Positions 54,201 through 64,000 of a stretch of 64,000 nt of DNA are shown in pieces (the first letter of the stretch is position 1; the number at the start of each line of letters is the position of its first letter). Origin of the DNA: Trebouxia sp. TZW2008 (taxonomy: Eukaryota; Chlorophyta; Trebouxiophyceae; Trebouxiales; Trebouxiaceae); the NCBI GenBank assembly GCA_002118135.1, contig BDIU01000293.1, positions 142,084-206,083 on the forward strand, written 5' to 3'. The translations under genes and the position numbers were made by a program. The notes beneath the pieces were generated by a model, which did no database searches, was not told the origin of the DNA, and saw only the letters and a list, made by a program, of their open reading frames with translations.

Positions 54201-57200
54201 ATGTGCCATTGGACCCCAAAGCAGGACTAGGGGCTGGGGATGCTGAAGTAGCAGCGGTTTGGGGTGACAAGGGGGGTGACCCTGAGGGCGTGGGGCGGGT
54301 GGCAGCAGAAACTGCAGCAGCAGCTTCTGCTGCGCTTGTGTTGGCAGCTGCTGGGGACACAGCAGGGGACGCTGAAGCGTTTGCGCCTGGGGCAAATGCA
54401 TTGGCTGGGGGGATTGCAGTGGCTGGGGGTGATGATGGGGGATTGGAGGGGTTGGGAGAGCCAGGTGTTTGTAGAGCAGCACCAGGTGAGACTGTTGGGG
54501 ATGGTACAGTGCTTGGGGCAGGGCTGAGGGCTGGAGTAGGGGATGCAGCCCTGCTGGCAGCAGCAGCTGTTGCAGCAGCAGCTTCTGCAGCACTGGAGTT
54601 GGCAGCTGCTGGAGAGGCTGGAGGTGACGCCAACGGCGAAGGCACAGCATTGCTGGGGGATGCTGCTGAAGGCGAGGAAGCTGGGGATGTTGAGGTGGGT
54701 GTTGGGGTTCCTTGGGGGTTGGGACTGACCCCAGGGGTGCTTATTGGGGAAGTGGAGTTTGTTGGTGATGCATTTGGAGAGGGTACAGCTCTTGGTGAAG
54801 AGCTGGCTGGGGCAGGGCTTGAGGTGGGTGAGCCTGTAGAAGAAGATGATGGGGATGGTGCTGTGACTGGGGAAGAAACAGCCCTTGGAGATGTGACAGG
54901 GGCAGGGCTGGTAGGGGCAGGGCTTGAGCCAGGGGATGCTGCAGTAGAAGGTGATGGGGATGGTGATGGTGATGCCACAGGGGGAAAAGCAGCCCTTGGG
55001 GTTGTGACAGGAGCAGGACTGGTAGGGGCAGGGCTCAAACCAGGAGGGCCTGGAGAAGAAGATGCTGGATTGGGTGATGCTACTGGGGAGGAGACAGCCC
55101 TTGGGGAAGTGACAGGGGCAGGACTGCTGAGTGCAGGGCCGGTAGGGACAGGGCTTGAGGAAAGGGAGACTGCAGAAGAAGATGAAGGGGATTGGGATAC
55201 CACCGGGAAGGGAACAGCCCTTGGGGATGTGACAGGGGCAGGGCTAGCAGGAGCAGGGCTGGAAACAGGTGAGAGTGCAGATGATGGTGGTGATGATACT
55301 GGGGAAGCAGAAGCCCTTGGGGTTGTGACAGAATCAAGGCTGGTAAGGGCAGGGCTTGAGCCAGCTGAGCTAGGAGGAGGGGTCGTTGACAAGGGGAATG
55401 GGCTACCTTGGGGTTGGGGTGAAGGTGTTGGTGAAGGTGATGAGGCAGTGGGTGGGGTGCTTGGAGAAGCCCCAGGGTAAAGGACTGGAGATGCCCCTGG
55501 TGACCCTGGGGAGGCAACAGGTGACTGTGCAGGGCCTGTATCAGCGTGACAGTTGGGACCAGACCACAACTCATACCGATACCAGATCAAGCATAAAGCA
55601 TGATGCTAACGCCAAAGCCAGTCTACACGCAGTCAGCATGCACATCAAATGGCATAACAACTTCATGCAGTCAGAACGCATGAACAGGCATCATGCACAA
55701 TTAGCGAGAATGCAGAAACAGTCAGGCAGGCAGGTTTGTTACAGTGTGGTACTTACCAGCAGCAGTGCTTGGGCTGGTTCCATTACTGCTGGGACTCTGG
55801 CTAGCGGCAAAGCGAGCTGCTGCAGCTGCAGCAGCAACTGCTGCAGCAGCTTCACCAGTAGTGTTTGAGCCAGCTGCAGGACCTGCAAGAGACAACACTG
55901 TGTTGGGACAGTTGAACACATGTGCCTGCATGGTGCATTGAGGTATTCCCAGCCGATGCATGCTTTGTGTAAGGGTATAGAAACAAGTTCAGCTTTGATC
56001 TCCTCCAAGTATGTTGGCGTCAAAGAGAGCATAGAGTCTACTTTACTACACGAAGCTTGGAGTGATCTGTGCTTAAGGAAAGAGAGGGGTTGTTGACAGC
56101 GGATGGCTGTTATTAAAAATAAAGGCGACAGCTTGGAAGCAAGGCAAGGTCTCAGGCAAAGGCTAACAAGCAAAACAATGTTTGAGGTAAAGCTTGCAAG
56201 TGGTGCAGTCTTTACTTGGCAACGCAGGTGAAGTGGCTGAGGCAATTTCTGGAGAAGCCCCTGGGGCTGTGCCTGGGGTTGCCCCTGGGGCTGTGCCTGG
56301 GGACGTCCCTGGGGCTGTTCCTGGAGATGTCCCTGTGGCTGCATTTGTAGGTGATTCAGCACCTGCTCCTGGAGAGCTTCCTGCAGCAAGGCGTATAAGC
56401 TCTAAATCTTTTGCAAGATTACAGCAGTGTCTTGAAATCAGATGCAGACTGACACTGTAGTATCAAGACCCCATGATGTGGAGACACATGGAATAGCATG
56501 TGGACAGACATGTCGAGTGAGTCAATGAGCTGCAGCTATATGTGCTGCTGCAGAAGTTAGATGTCAGCACATGAGATCCTGTGGAGGAGCCAGATGCTGC
56601 AAGTAATGACAAGCATACCAGTGACAGGGGAGCTGCCAGGGGGAGGTGAGGAGGGCTGGTTGGGTGCAAATGTTGCCCTAGGGCTTGTCTGCGTATTTGC
56701 TGTCGGTGCTGTCACAGGGATTGATGGAGAAAAAGGAGAAGGAGAACGAGAAGGAGAAGGAGGAGGATAAGAAGATTGAGAGACTGGTGACCTCGGGCTT
56801 GACTGCGCATTTGCTGTTGGTGCTGCTGAAGGGGTAGAGGGAGAAGAAGAAGGAGGAGAAGAAGGAGGAGGAGAAGGAGAGGACGAAGGTGAAGGTGAAG
56901 AGAAACTAGGATTTGCAGGAAGAACTGAAAGAGGCAAGAGGAGAGAAGTTGCGGGAGAAGTTGCGGGAGAAGATGCAGGAGAAGTCGAGGGGGGAGGGAG
57001 GGGCGAGGTGTGAGCAGCTGCCCACACAGCTGCTGCAGAAGCTGCTGCAGCAGATTGGCTTGGGGTTGGAGACATCCCTGCAGACCCACAGGCTGTTGCA
57101 CAAAAGTGGAGTCCGCACTTGCAAGCTGATACAAAGTTTGAGGATGGTCTTGATGCAATATAACTCCCTTTGCAGCCCCTTGATGCTCAACCTTAATACA

Positions 57201-60200
57201 TGAAAATGCAGCTTTGGGCAACTGCATTAAGTTGAAAAGCGCCCTGTATTGCTGATGCTGGCAACAATACGATGAAAGTTCACGCCCTACAACAGCAGTC
57301 TGCGATCCCATGCTGCACATTAGATTCCCCTGTTGGCTCCATCAGACGTGCACAACTGATTTCCTTACCAACTGGTTGATGCTGTGCATCAGTACCTGAA
57401 GAGGTAGATGCGCTCTGGCTGCTAGGTGGTAGCGTGAGGGTAGCACCACTGGGAGAGGGATCAGCACCAGCAGCAGGGGATGCAGCATTGGCAGGGGAGA
57501 CAAAAGCAGCAGTGGCACCACTGCTGACAGGGGATGTGCCAGAAGTTGAGGTGTTGCGTGCAGCAGGGGATGCTTGTCTGGCGGACGAGGGAGTGGCAAT
57601 GACGGAAGAAGGGGTGGTTCTAGCAGCAGGGGAGGCGGGAGATCCGGAAGGGGTGTGACTACCAGGTGATGAGTTGCCAGCAGAAACAGGAGAAGAAGAA
57701 GCAGCAGTGGTGGGGGTAGCCCCAATAGCTGCAGGGGAGGGGCTGTTGCCTGAAAGGGGACCACCAGCAGGTGATGACCCACCAGCAGGAGAAGAAGAAG
57801 CAGCAGTTATTGGGGAAGCACCATCGACTGCAGGGGAGGGGCTGTTGCCAGAGGGGGCACCGCTAGCAGGTGATGTACTGCCAGCACCAGGAGAAGAAGA
57901 AGCAGTAGTTGTTGGAGTAGCACCATTGACTGCAGGGGAGGGGCTAATGCCAGAGGGGGTACCACTAGCAGGTGATGGACTGCTAGCACCAGGAGAAGAA
58001 GAAGCAGTAGTTAATGGGGTGGCGCCGCTGCCTGCAGGGGATGGGCTGTTGCCAAAGGGGGGACTCATGGTAGGTGATGACCCAGCAGCAGCAGGAGAAG
58101 AAGCAGTGAAAATTGCTGGGGTAGCGCCATTGACTAGAGGGGAGGGACTGTTGCCAGAGGGGGCATTACTAGCAGGTGATGACGCTCCAGCAGCAGGAGA
58201 AGAAGAAGCAGCAGTGGTGGGGTAAGCCCCATTGACTGCAGGGGAGGGGCTGTTGCCAGAGGGACTACTAGCCAGAGATGACCCACCAGCAGCAGGAGAA
58301 GAAGCAGCGAAAGTTGCTGGGGTAGCGCCATTGACTGCAGGGGAGGGGCTGCTGCCCGAGGGGGGACCATTAGCAAGTGATGACCCACCGACAGCAGGAG
58401 AAGAGGAAGCGATGGTGGTAGGGGTAGCCCCACTGACTGCAGGGGAGGGGCTGTTGCCAGAAGGGGTACCAGTGGCAGGTGAAGGATTGCCAGCAGCAGC
58501 GGTCGCGCCATTGCCTGGTGAAGCATTGGCAGCAGGGGAAGTGCCAGTCACTGCAGTGGCAGTGGCAGGGCTTGTATCATTGACTGGTGAAGCAGTGGCG
58601 GCAGTCGGGGATGCGCCATTCCCTGGTGAGGCGACGGCAGCAACGGGGGATGCACTATTGACTGGTGAAGCATTGGCAGCAGCAGGGGATGCGCTCACGG
58701 CAAAGTTGCTGTTGGTGGAAGGAGGAGTGACAGTGGAGGTGGTAGGGGATGCACCAATGGCAGGCACTGCAGGAGAAGAAGAAGGGCTGCTGCTGGTGGA
58801 GGTGGCAGCAGTAGCAGGGGGGCCACTGCTGGCAGGCGCAGCATTGGCAGTGGGAGAAGAAGAGGAAGTGCTACTGCTTGTGGGGCTGTTGGTGGGGGAA
58901 GGTCCATTGGCAGATGGTGAAGACGAAGAGCTGGCAGGGGAAGAAGAAGAGCTGATGGCAGGGGAAGCTCCACTGGCAGCTGGAGAAGAAGAAGCGCTAG
59001 GTGAGACTGATGCAGCAACTGGAGAGACAGTGCTGACAGGTGACCCACTTGTGCTAGGACTAGGGGATGCACTAGTTGGAGATTCAGTGTTTGGAGATGC
59101 ATTTGCAGTGGGAATGCCGAGTGCTGGAGGGGTGCCAGCTGAAGGGGAAGCATTGCCAGCTGTGGGAGAGTTGCTGCCAGGTGAAGGGCTGCTGCTGCCA
59201 GTTGCAGGAGAGGTATTGCCAGTTGAAGGAGAACTGCTGCCAGTTGAAGGGGAGGCATTGCCAGTCGAAGGGGAAGCATTGCCAGTTGAAGGAGAACTGC
59301 TGCCAGCTGAAGGGGAGCTAGTGCCAGATGTAAAGAAAGTGTTGCCAGCTGTAGGGGAGCTGTTGCCAGTTGAAGGAGAGCTACTGCCAGTTGAAGGGGA
59401 GGCATTGGCAGTTGAAGGGGAGCCAGTGCCAGACGCCGGGGAAGGGCTGCCAACTGCAGGGGAAGTGCTGCCAGTTGGGGGACTGCTGGTCAAAGGCACG
59501 CTAGCACCAGCTGAAGGGGAAGCATTGCCAGCTGAAGGAGAGCTGCTGCCAGCTGAGGGGGAGGCACTGCCAGTCGAAGGGGAACTGTTGCCAGATGTAA
59601 AGAAAGTGTATCCAGCTGTAGGGGAAACACTGCTAGTGACAGGGGCGCTACTCCCAGCTGGAGGAGAGCCAGTGTTGGTTGAAGGGGAGCTGGTACCAGT
59701 TGAAGGGGAGCTGTTGCTAGATGCAGGGAAGCTACTGCTTGTTGCAGGAGAGGCATTGCCAGCTGCAGGCGAGGTACTGCCACTGGAAGGGGAGTTGCTG
59801 ATAGTTGAAGGGGAGCCATTGCCAGCTGAAGGGGAGCCATTGCCAGCTGAAGGCGAGGTGCTGCCACTTGAAGCAGAGTTGCTGCTAGTTGAAGGGGAAG
59901 CATTGCCGGCTGAAGGGGAGCCATTGTAAGTGGTGGGGGAGCTGGTGCCAGCCGAAGGGGAACCATTGCCAGCTGCAGGGGAAGTGCTGCCAGCTGCAGG
60001 GGAGCTGGTGCCAGATGAAAAGAAAGTGTAACCAGCTGGAGGGGAGGTGCTGCTAGTGACAGGGGAGCTGGTGCCAGCTGAAGGGGAAGCATTGCCAGCA
60101 GAAGGGGAGGCACTGCCAGCTGGAGAGGTACTGGTGCTGGACAGAGGCGAAGTGCTGCCAGTCACAGGGGAAGGGCTGCTAGTTGAAGGGGAGCTGGTGC

Positions 60201-63200
60201 CAGTTGAAGGGGAGCTGGTGCCAGTTGAAGGGGAGCTGGTGCCAGTTGAAGGGGGACTGGTGCCAGTTGAAGGGAAAGCATTACCAGGTGAAGCAGCATT
60301 GCCTGCAGTTGAAGAGGATGAACCGGTAGTTGCAGCAGCACCAGCATTGTTGAGGCCGGTGGGTACAGGGGGGGCGCCATTGACTGCCCCTAGGGCCCCA
60401 GTGTTGGTGGCCGGCGCTGCCACATAGCGAGCTGCTGCCGCTGATGCTGCATCCTGTGGTTGAGGTGATGGTGTGCCTGCATGCACAGAGTCGAGTGAGA
60501 ATCTTCATACAGCCACACTGAAACTTCAAATCTCCAAAGCATGCAAAGTCAACGCTGCGGATTGCCCTCACGGACTGCCATACACTTCAGTCAGGAAAAT
60601 GTCATGTGCTACAGAAAAGCATCTCTCCCAACTTTGTCCCCATCATACACTGCAGGAAAGTTGTCCATGTTGCCCTCAGAACGCCCTTTTTGCAGGGTGT
60701 TCATCTTGCCGCAAATTTACTATCTTGAAATTTGATCAAGAACAAAATAAAGTGAACAAAGAAACCCGCTGCTGGGCAATGTCACATGCCAGCTAACGCA
60801 TAACAGTTGCAAGGCTGTCTATTCTCAGACAATTGCTGATGCTAAAATGGAATCAGTGACACCTTTGATCAGTACTTCTGAAGTGCCTCAGTGTGTGAAC
60901 AGCCTAGGTTGCCCAAAGACAGTCGCTTGGTGACTATACATACCTAGTAAGGCCTTTGAGCCCGACTAGTATGCGTTTTCATGTACATATGTATGTTGAT
61001 GTACAACAGTTGCAGCCTGAAGGCTTAGTAATGCCGATGACTGCACTGGAGTTGTCCTCCAAACAAGCAGATGTGGGGCACAAAAAAAAGGGTGTTACCA
61101 GCAGAAGGGGAGCCACTGCCAGCTGAAGGTGAGCTGCTGCCAGTGGAAGGGGAGCCGCTGCCAGTTGGAGGGGAGCCACTGCCAGTACCAGTTAGAGGGG
61201 AGCCAGTGCCAGTGCCAGTCAGAGGGGAGCCAGTGCCAGTGCCGGTCAAAGGGGAGCTAGTGCTGGCTAAAGGGGACACACCGCCAGATGAAGGGGAGCT
61301 GCTACTGGTAGAGGGCGGGGTGTTACCAGCGGAAGGGGAGCCACTGCCAGCTGAAGGGGAGCCACTGCCGGCTGAAGGGGAGCCACTGCCAGCGGAAGGG
61401 GAGCTGGTGCCAGCTGAAGGGGAGCTGGTGCCAGATGTAAAGAAGGTATTGCCAGCTGTAGGGGAGCCTATGCCAGTTGAAGGGGAGCCATTGCCAGCTG
61501 ATGGGATAGCGCCACTGGTTGAAGGGGAGCTAGAGCCAGTTGAAGGGGAGCTAGAAACAGCTGAATTGGAGGCAGAGCCAGCTGAAGGTGAGCCGCTGCC
61601 AGTTGTGGGGGAGCTGCTACCTTGTGAAGGGGATCCAGCAGCACTGCCGGTTGAAGGGAAGCTGGTCGCAGCTGAAGGGGAGCCACTGCCAGTTGACGGA
61701 GAAGCAGAGCCAGCTGAAGGGGAGCCATTGCCAGTTGTGGGAGAACTGCTACCTGTTGATGAGGAGACAGACCCAGCAGCAGTGCCATTTGAAGGGGGGA
61801 CTGTTCCAGCTGAAAGGGAGCCACTGCCTGTTGAAGGGGAACTGGTGCTAGGCAAAGAAGAGCCGCCTGTGGCGCCTGAAGCAGCATTATTAAGGCCGGT
61901 GGGAACAGGGGGGCTGCCCCTGCTTGCCCCCAGGGCCCCTGTGTTGGTGGCTGGCGCTGCTACATACCGGGCTGCTGCCGCTGATGCTGCATCCTGTGGT
62001 GGTGATTGAGCACCTGCACAGAAGAAGCAGGGTGATCACAGATTGAGCAGGATTGCAATGCCTGTTGCAAGTGAAACCTGTCTCAAGTAAAGAGAAAGTG
62101 CAAAGGTGTCTTGTGGAGAGGGGAGTTATTGACACACAAACCGAAGGTGCAATCAGTGTATCCATGGACATGGGTGTAAGAGTTGCTTGTTGCTCAGCTT
62201 GAACAATACCTGCTGGGGAGTCATTAGCAGTAGTGCCGGCATTGGCAGGTGAGCTGCCGGTGATAGCAGGTGAGCCAGCAGTGGTGGCGGGTGATCCAGT
62301 GCTGGTTGCAGATGAGCCACCGCTGACGGCAGGCGAGCCACTGCTGGGCACCGGTGAGCCACTGCTGGTTGCAGGTGATCCACTAGCACCTGCAGGTGCA
62401 GCACTGCTGCCACCGCTGGCAGGGGAGGTGCCACTGCCAGATGATGAGCTGCTGCTGGGTGAAGAAGAGCCACCAAGGAGGCCTGAAGCAGCATTGTTGA
62501 GACCGGTGGGTACTGGTGGGGTGGCCCCGTTCGCCCCCAGGGCCCCAGTGTTGGTTGCTGGCGCTGCCACATAGCGGGCTGCCGCTGCTGATGCTGCATC
62601 TTGCGGTGGTGACTGTGTAGCTGCTGGGGTGCTTGCCGGGGAGTCACTGCTGGTTTGTGAAGTGCCTGCAGAGCCTCCCTGTGAGCTGCTAGCTGTAGCA
62701 GGAGATGTGACAGTGGTTGCAGCACCGGGAGTGCTGCTTGGAGAGGCACTGCTGCCAGCTGAAGGGGAGCCACTGCCAGTTGAAGGCGAGCCACTGCCAC
62801 TTGAAGGAGAGCCACTGCCTGTTGACGGGGAGCCACTGCCAGCTGAAGGGGATCCGCTGCCAGTTGAAGAGGGTCCGCTGCCAGTCGAAGGGGGTTCACT
62901 GCCAGTGAGTCCAGCAGCAGCATTGTTGAGGCCGGTGGGTACTGGGGGGGTGCCACTGTTGGCCCCCAGGGCCCCTGTGTTGGTGGCTGGCGCAGCCACA
63001 TACCTAGCTGCCCCTATAGAGGCTGCATCTTGGGGTGTTGGGCCAGACCCTGCATTCCAGACAGTCTCTTATTTCACACTTGGCAGCAAACTGTGCACAA
63101 AGACTCATCTGCTATGCATGTCCAGTTGGCTTGATTCGAAAAAGCTTGTGACCAACTTGCACGGAGGCAGTTGGTTGCATCGGCATGATCCTGGTCGCTG

Positions 63201-64000
63201 ATGTTGAGATCCTTCCCAGTAATCATAGGTAATGAGCAAGTAAAATGACTCTTTTTGCAATAATCTTATTGACTGCATCAATAAGATGAAGTGACAACCT
63301 AGAATCTACATTCCAACTAGTCACGTTTTTCTCAAGACTGCTGCTGACTGCATCAGCAATTGGGATGGTGACCCAGACCCTACAGTGCAAAAGACCTATG
63401 TGTGAACACCGCGGTTGTCTGCATTGTCCTAGGTTCATTTACCGGCACAAGGGAAAGCAGCTTTCAAACTCAGGAGTGGAGGTTGTGCATAGGCTCAAAA
63501 AGCTTGTAGAAGGGGCTGTATAAGACAATATAAGAGGCAGCACCTGCATCAGGTGAGTTAGGGCTTTGAGACTGACTTGAGCCCCCAGCACTGGGTGAGG
63601 GGGCGGGAGAGGCAGGCTGGGGACTACCTGTGCTAGGAGCAGGCAAGGGAGTGCTGGGGGTTGGCGGGCTGGCAGGTTGGGTGGTACCTGTGCTAGACGC
63701 AGGAGGTGTAGTGCTAGCAGGGGGATTGGTCGGGGGCGGCCCTGTGACTGTGGGCAGGGTAGCACTTGTGGCATGCTGTCCAGTGCCAGGAGGGGAAGAA
63801 GAAGCCGCAGCAGGGCTGCTGGGTGCAGAAGAAGCAGGTGGTGAAGAAGAGGAGGTGGTTTCAGCACCTGAAGTGCCAGGAGAGGTGCTGCTGCCAGTGA
63901 TTGTGGATGCAGCTGGCGGGGAGCTAGTGCTGGGTGAAGGGGAGCCACTGCCAGTTGCAGGGGAGGTATTGCGGATGAAGGGGTTGGCTGTTGAAAGGGG
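37350..64000 (-). CDS. Giant single-pass membrane glycoprotein, Ser/Pro- and Ala-rich (N-terminus outside window)
   Basis: I could trace 27 exons on the minus strand with agreeing phases, about 6,040 codons in total. From the N-terminal side: Ser/Pro/Gly/Thr-rich exons (64000-63544, 63049-62210, 62013-61099, 60476-57369, 57077-56619, 56380-56216); Ala-rich exon 55882-55757; exon 55535-52986, which starts SP-rich and ends in an Ala module; nine Ala-module exons down to 44155; exon 43838-42654; exon 42397-41997 with RRLLQ and RQLLQ motifs; exon 41714-41580 with the transmembrane helix (IGLPVALGALLALLLCCCLA); then a basic stop-transfer RRKRRRDEDRR and a cytosolic tail of seven exons ending at 37350. 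Dense SP/TP dipeptides suggest hydroxyproline O-glycosylation, and many NAT/NAS sites suggest N-glycosylation. Likely a cell-wall or extracellular-matrix anchor. One gene rather than several is inferred from phase continuity. Confidence 0.78.
38541..38707. mobile_element. hAT-like miniature inverted-repeat element with 8-bp target duplication
   Basis: A 167-bp element in an intron of the giant gene. Its ends are inverted repeats of about 26 bp (CCCCTGACATTATAATTCAT left, CCCCTGCATTATATTTCAT in the reverse complement of the right, both continuing CGGGTTT). It is flanked by the direct 8-bp repeat TGCAAAAT (38533-38540 and 38708-38715). No coding capacity. The inside holds AGGGTTT-rich text. An 8-bp duplication is the hallmark of the hAT superfamily. 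Confidence 0.88.
48177..48262. repeat. GTATGT/GCATGT hexanucleotide microsatellite
   Basis: About five GTATGT units followed by about nine GCATGT units, in the intron between Ala-module exons. Confidence 0.95.
49027..51152 (-). repeat. About 1.93-kb segmental duplication covering a B-A module pair and intron
   Basis: Intron text at 49027-49228 (GCAGGCTGCTTGCAACAGGG, then CAAAACCGCCACAAGCTATC and more) recurs at 50953-51151 with only scattered differences, a shift of about 1,926 bp. The flanking exons are likewise paired (48995 with 50915, 49906 with 51829). Confidence 0.85.
53640..55535 (-). other. Ser/Pro-rich stalk with 45-65-nt repeat units
   Basis: First part of exon 55535-52986. Repeats of the type SPAPVTSPRAVSSPVASPSP and, closer to the Ala module, a run of TPAATPTATPAATP units. 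Also short Ala blocks (NSSAAEAAAATAAAASR) that recur three times. Composition indicates an extended, heavily O-glycosylated rod. Confidence 0.8.
57369..63049 (-). repeat. SPSxG rod exons, three sharing the header module DAASAAAARYVAAPATNTGA
   Basis: Header segments (DAAS...ARYVAAPATNTGALGA then PPVPTGLNNA) occur at the start of exons 63049-62210, 62013-61099 and 60476-57369, and once more inside the first of these near 62610-62480. Each is followed by runs of five- or six-residue units such as SPSTGT, SPSAGN, SPSTGS. Exon 60476-57369 is a single 3,108-nt coding exon; its second half changes to longer units with SGNSPSPAVNGATPTTAASS. Confidence 0.85.
61090..61110 (-). other. Exon 3 donor of the giant gene lying in SAG|GTAACAC context
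   Basis: The exon ends ...PSAG at 61099 and the intron begins GTAACACCC followed by a T-run. The same text, without being spliced, appears inside the SPSxG exons as the GNTFF islands. Confidence 0.55.

Noticed and set aside
53453..60427. Long plus-strand ORFs (up to 565 codons) rich in Glu, Val, Gly and Leu opposite the Ser/Pro rod
   Set aside because: They are the antisense of a low-complexity Ser/Pro/Gly/Thr coding repeat, which rarely produces stops; they have no independent splice or start context.

Overview
The window looks like nuclear DNA of a green alga, probably a trebouxiophyte-type chlorophyte. This is inference from gene content: spliced genes with GT-AG introns, TTTAGGG-type telomere-like tracts, a cytosolic-type SRP54, a plant/algal-style plasma-membrane Na+/H+ antiporter with a cyclic-nucleotide-binding tail, and a giant Ser/Pro/Ala-rich surface glycoprotein with RRLLQ/RQLLQ motifs typical of chlorophyte secreted proteins. 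No prokaryotic operon structure, tRNA, rRNA or CRISPR array was seen.

Layout: (1) 1-1553, minus: DUF3431 gene A, 3' end cut by the window edge. (2) 2234-6415, minus: SRP54, six exons. (3) 6927-7517, plus: Sec61 beta, head-to-head with SRP54. (4) 8223-28061, minus: one long CPA1/SOS1-like Na+/H+ antiporter gene of many small exons, with a 600-residue disordered linker and a cNMP-binding domain. (5) about 28101-28500, plus: a doubtful small gene. (6) 29037-30506, plus: DUF3431 gene B, a paralogue of gene A with the same intron positions. (7) 31581-36283, plus: a complete nine-exon 2-oxoglutarate/Fe(II) dioxygenase. (8) 37350-64000, minus: a giant single-pass membrane glycoprotein gene, N-terminus outside the window, at least about 6,000 residues in 27 exons seen here.

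The recurring theme is tandem micro-duplication of exon-intron junctions. Nearly every gene with small exons carries one to several extra copies (about 100-280 bp period) of a piece of an exon with its splice site, lying in the adjacent intron. Most copies are decayed by indels or stops; a few keep an open frame and usable splice sites. On a larger scale the giant gene is built by duplication of whole phase 1-1 exons.

Functionally, SRP54 (signal-sequence recognition) and Sec61 beta (translocon subunit) form a divergent pair serving one pathway, ER targeting. Both DUF3431 proteins begin with a probable signal or anchor segment, and the giant protein and the antiporter are membrane proteins, so much of the window concerns the secretory pathway and cell surface. 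Exon coordinates were worked out by hand from reading frame, GT/AG sites and family similarity; no transcript data were available.
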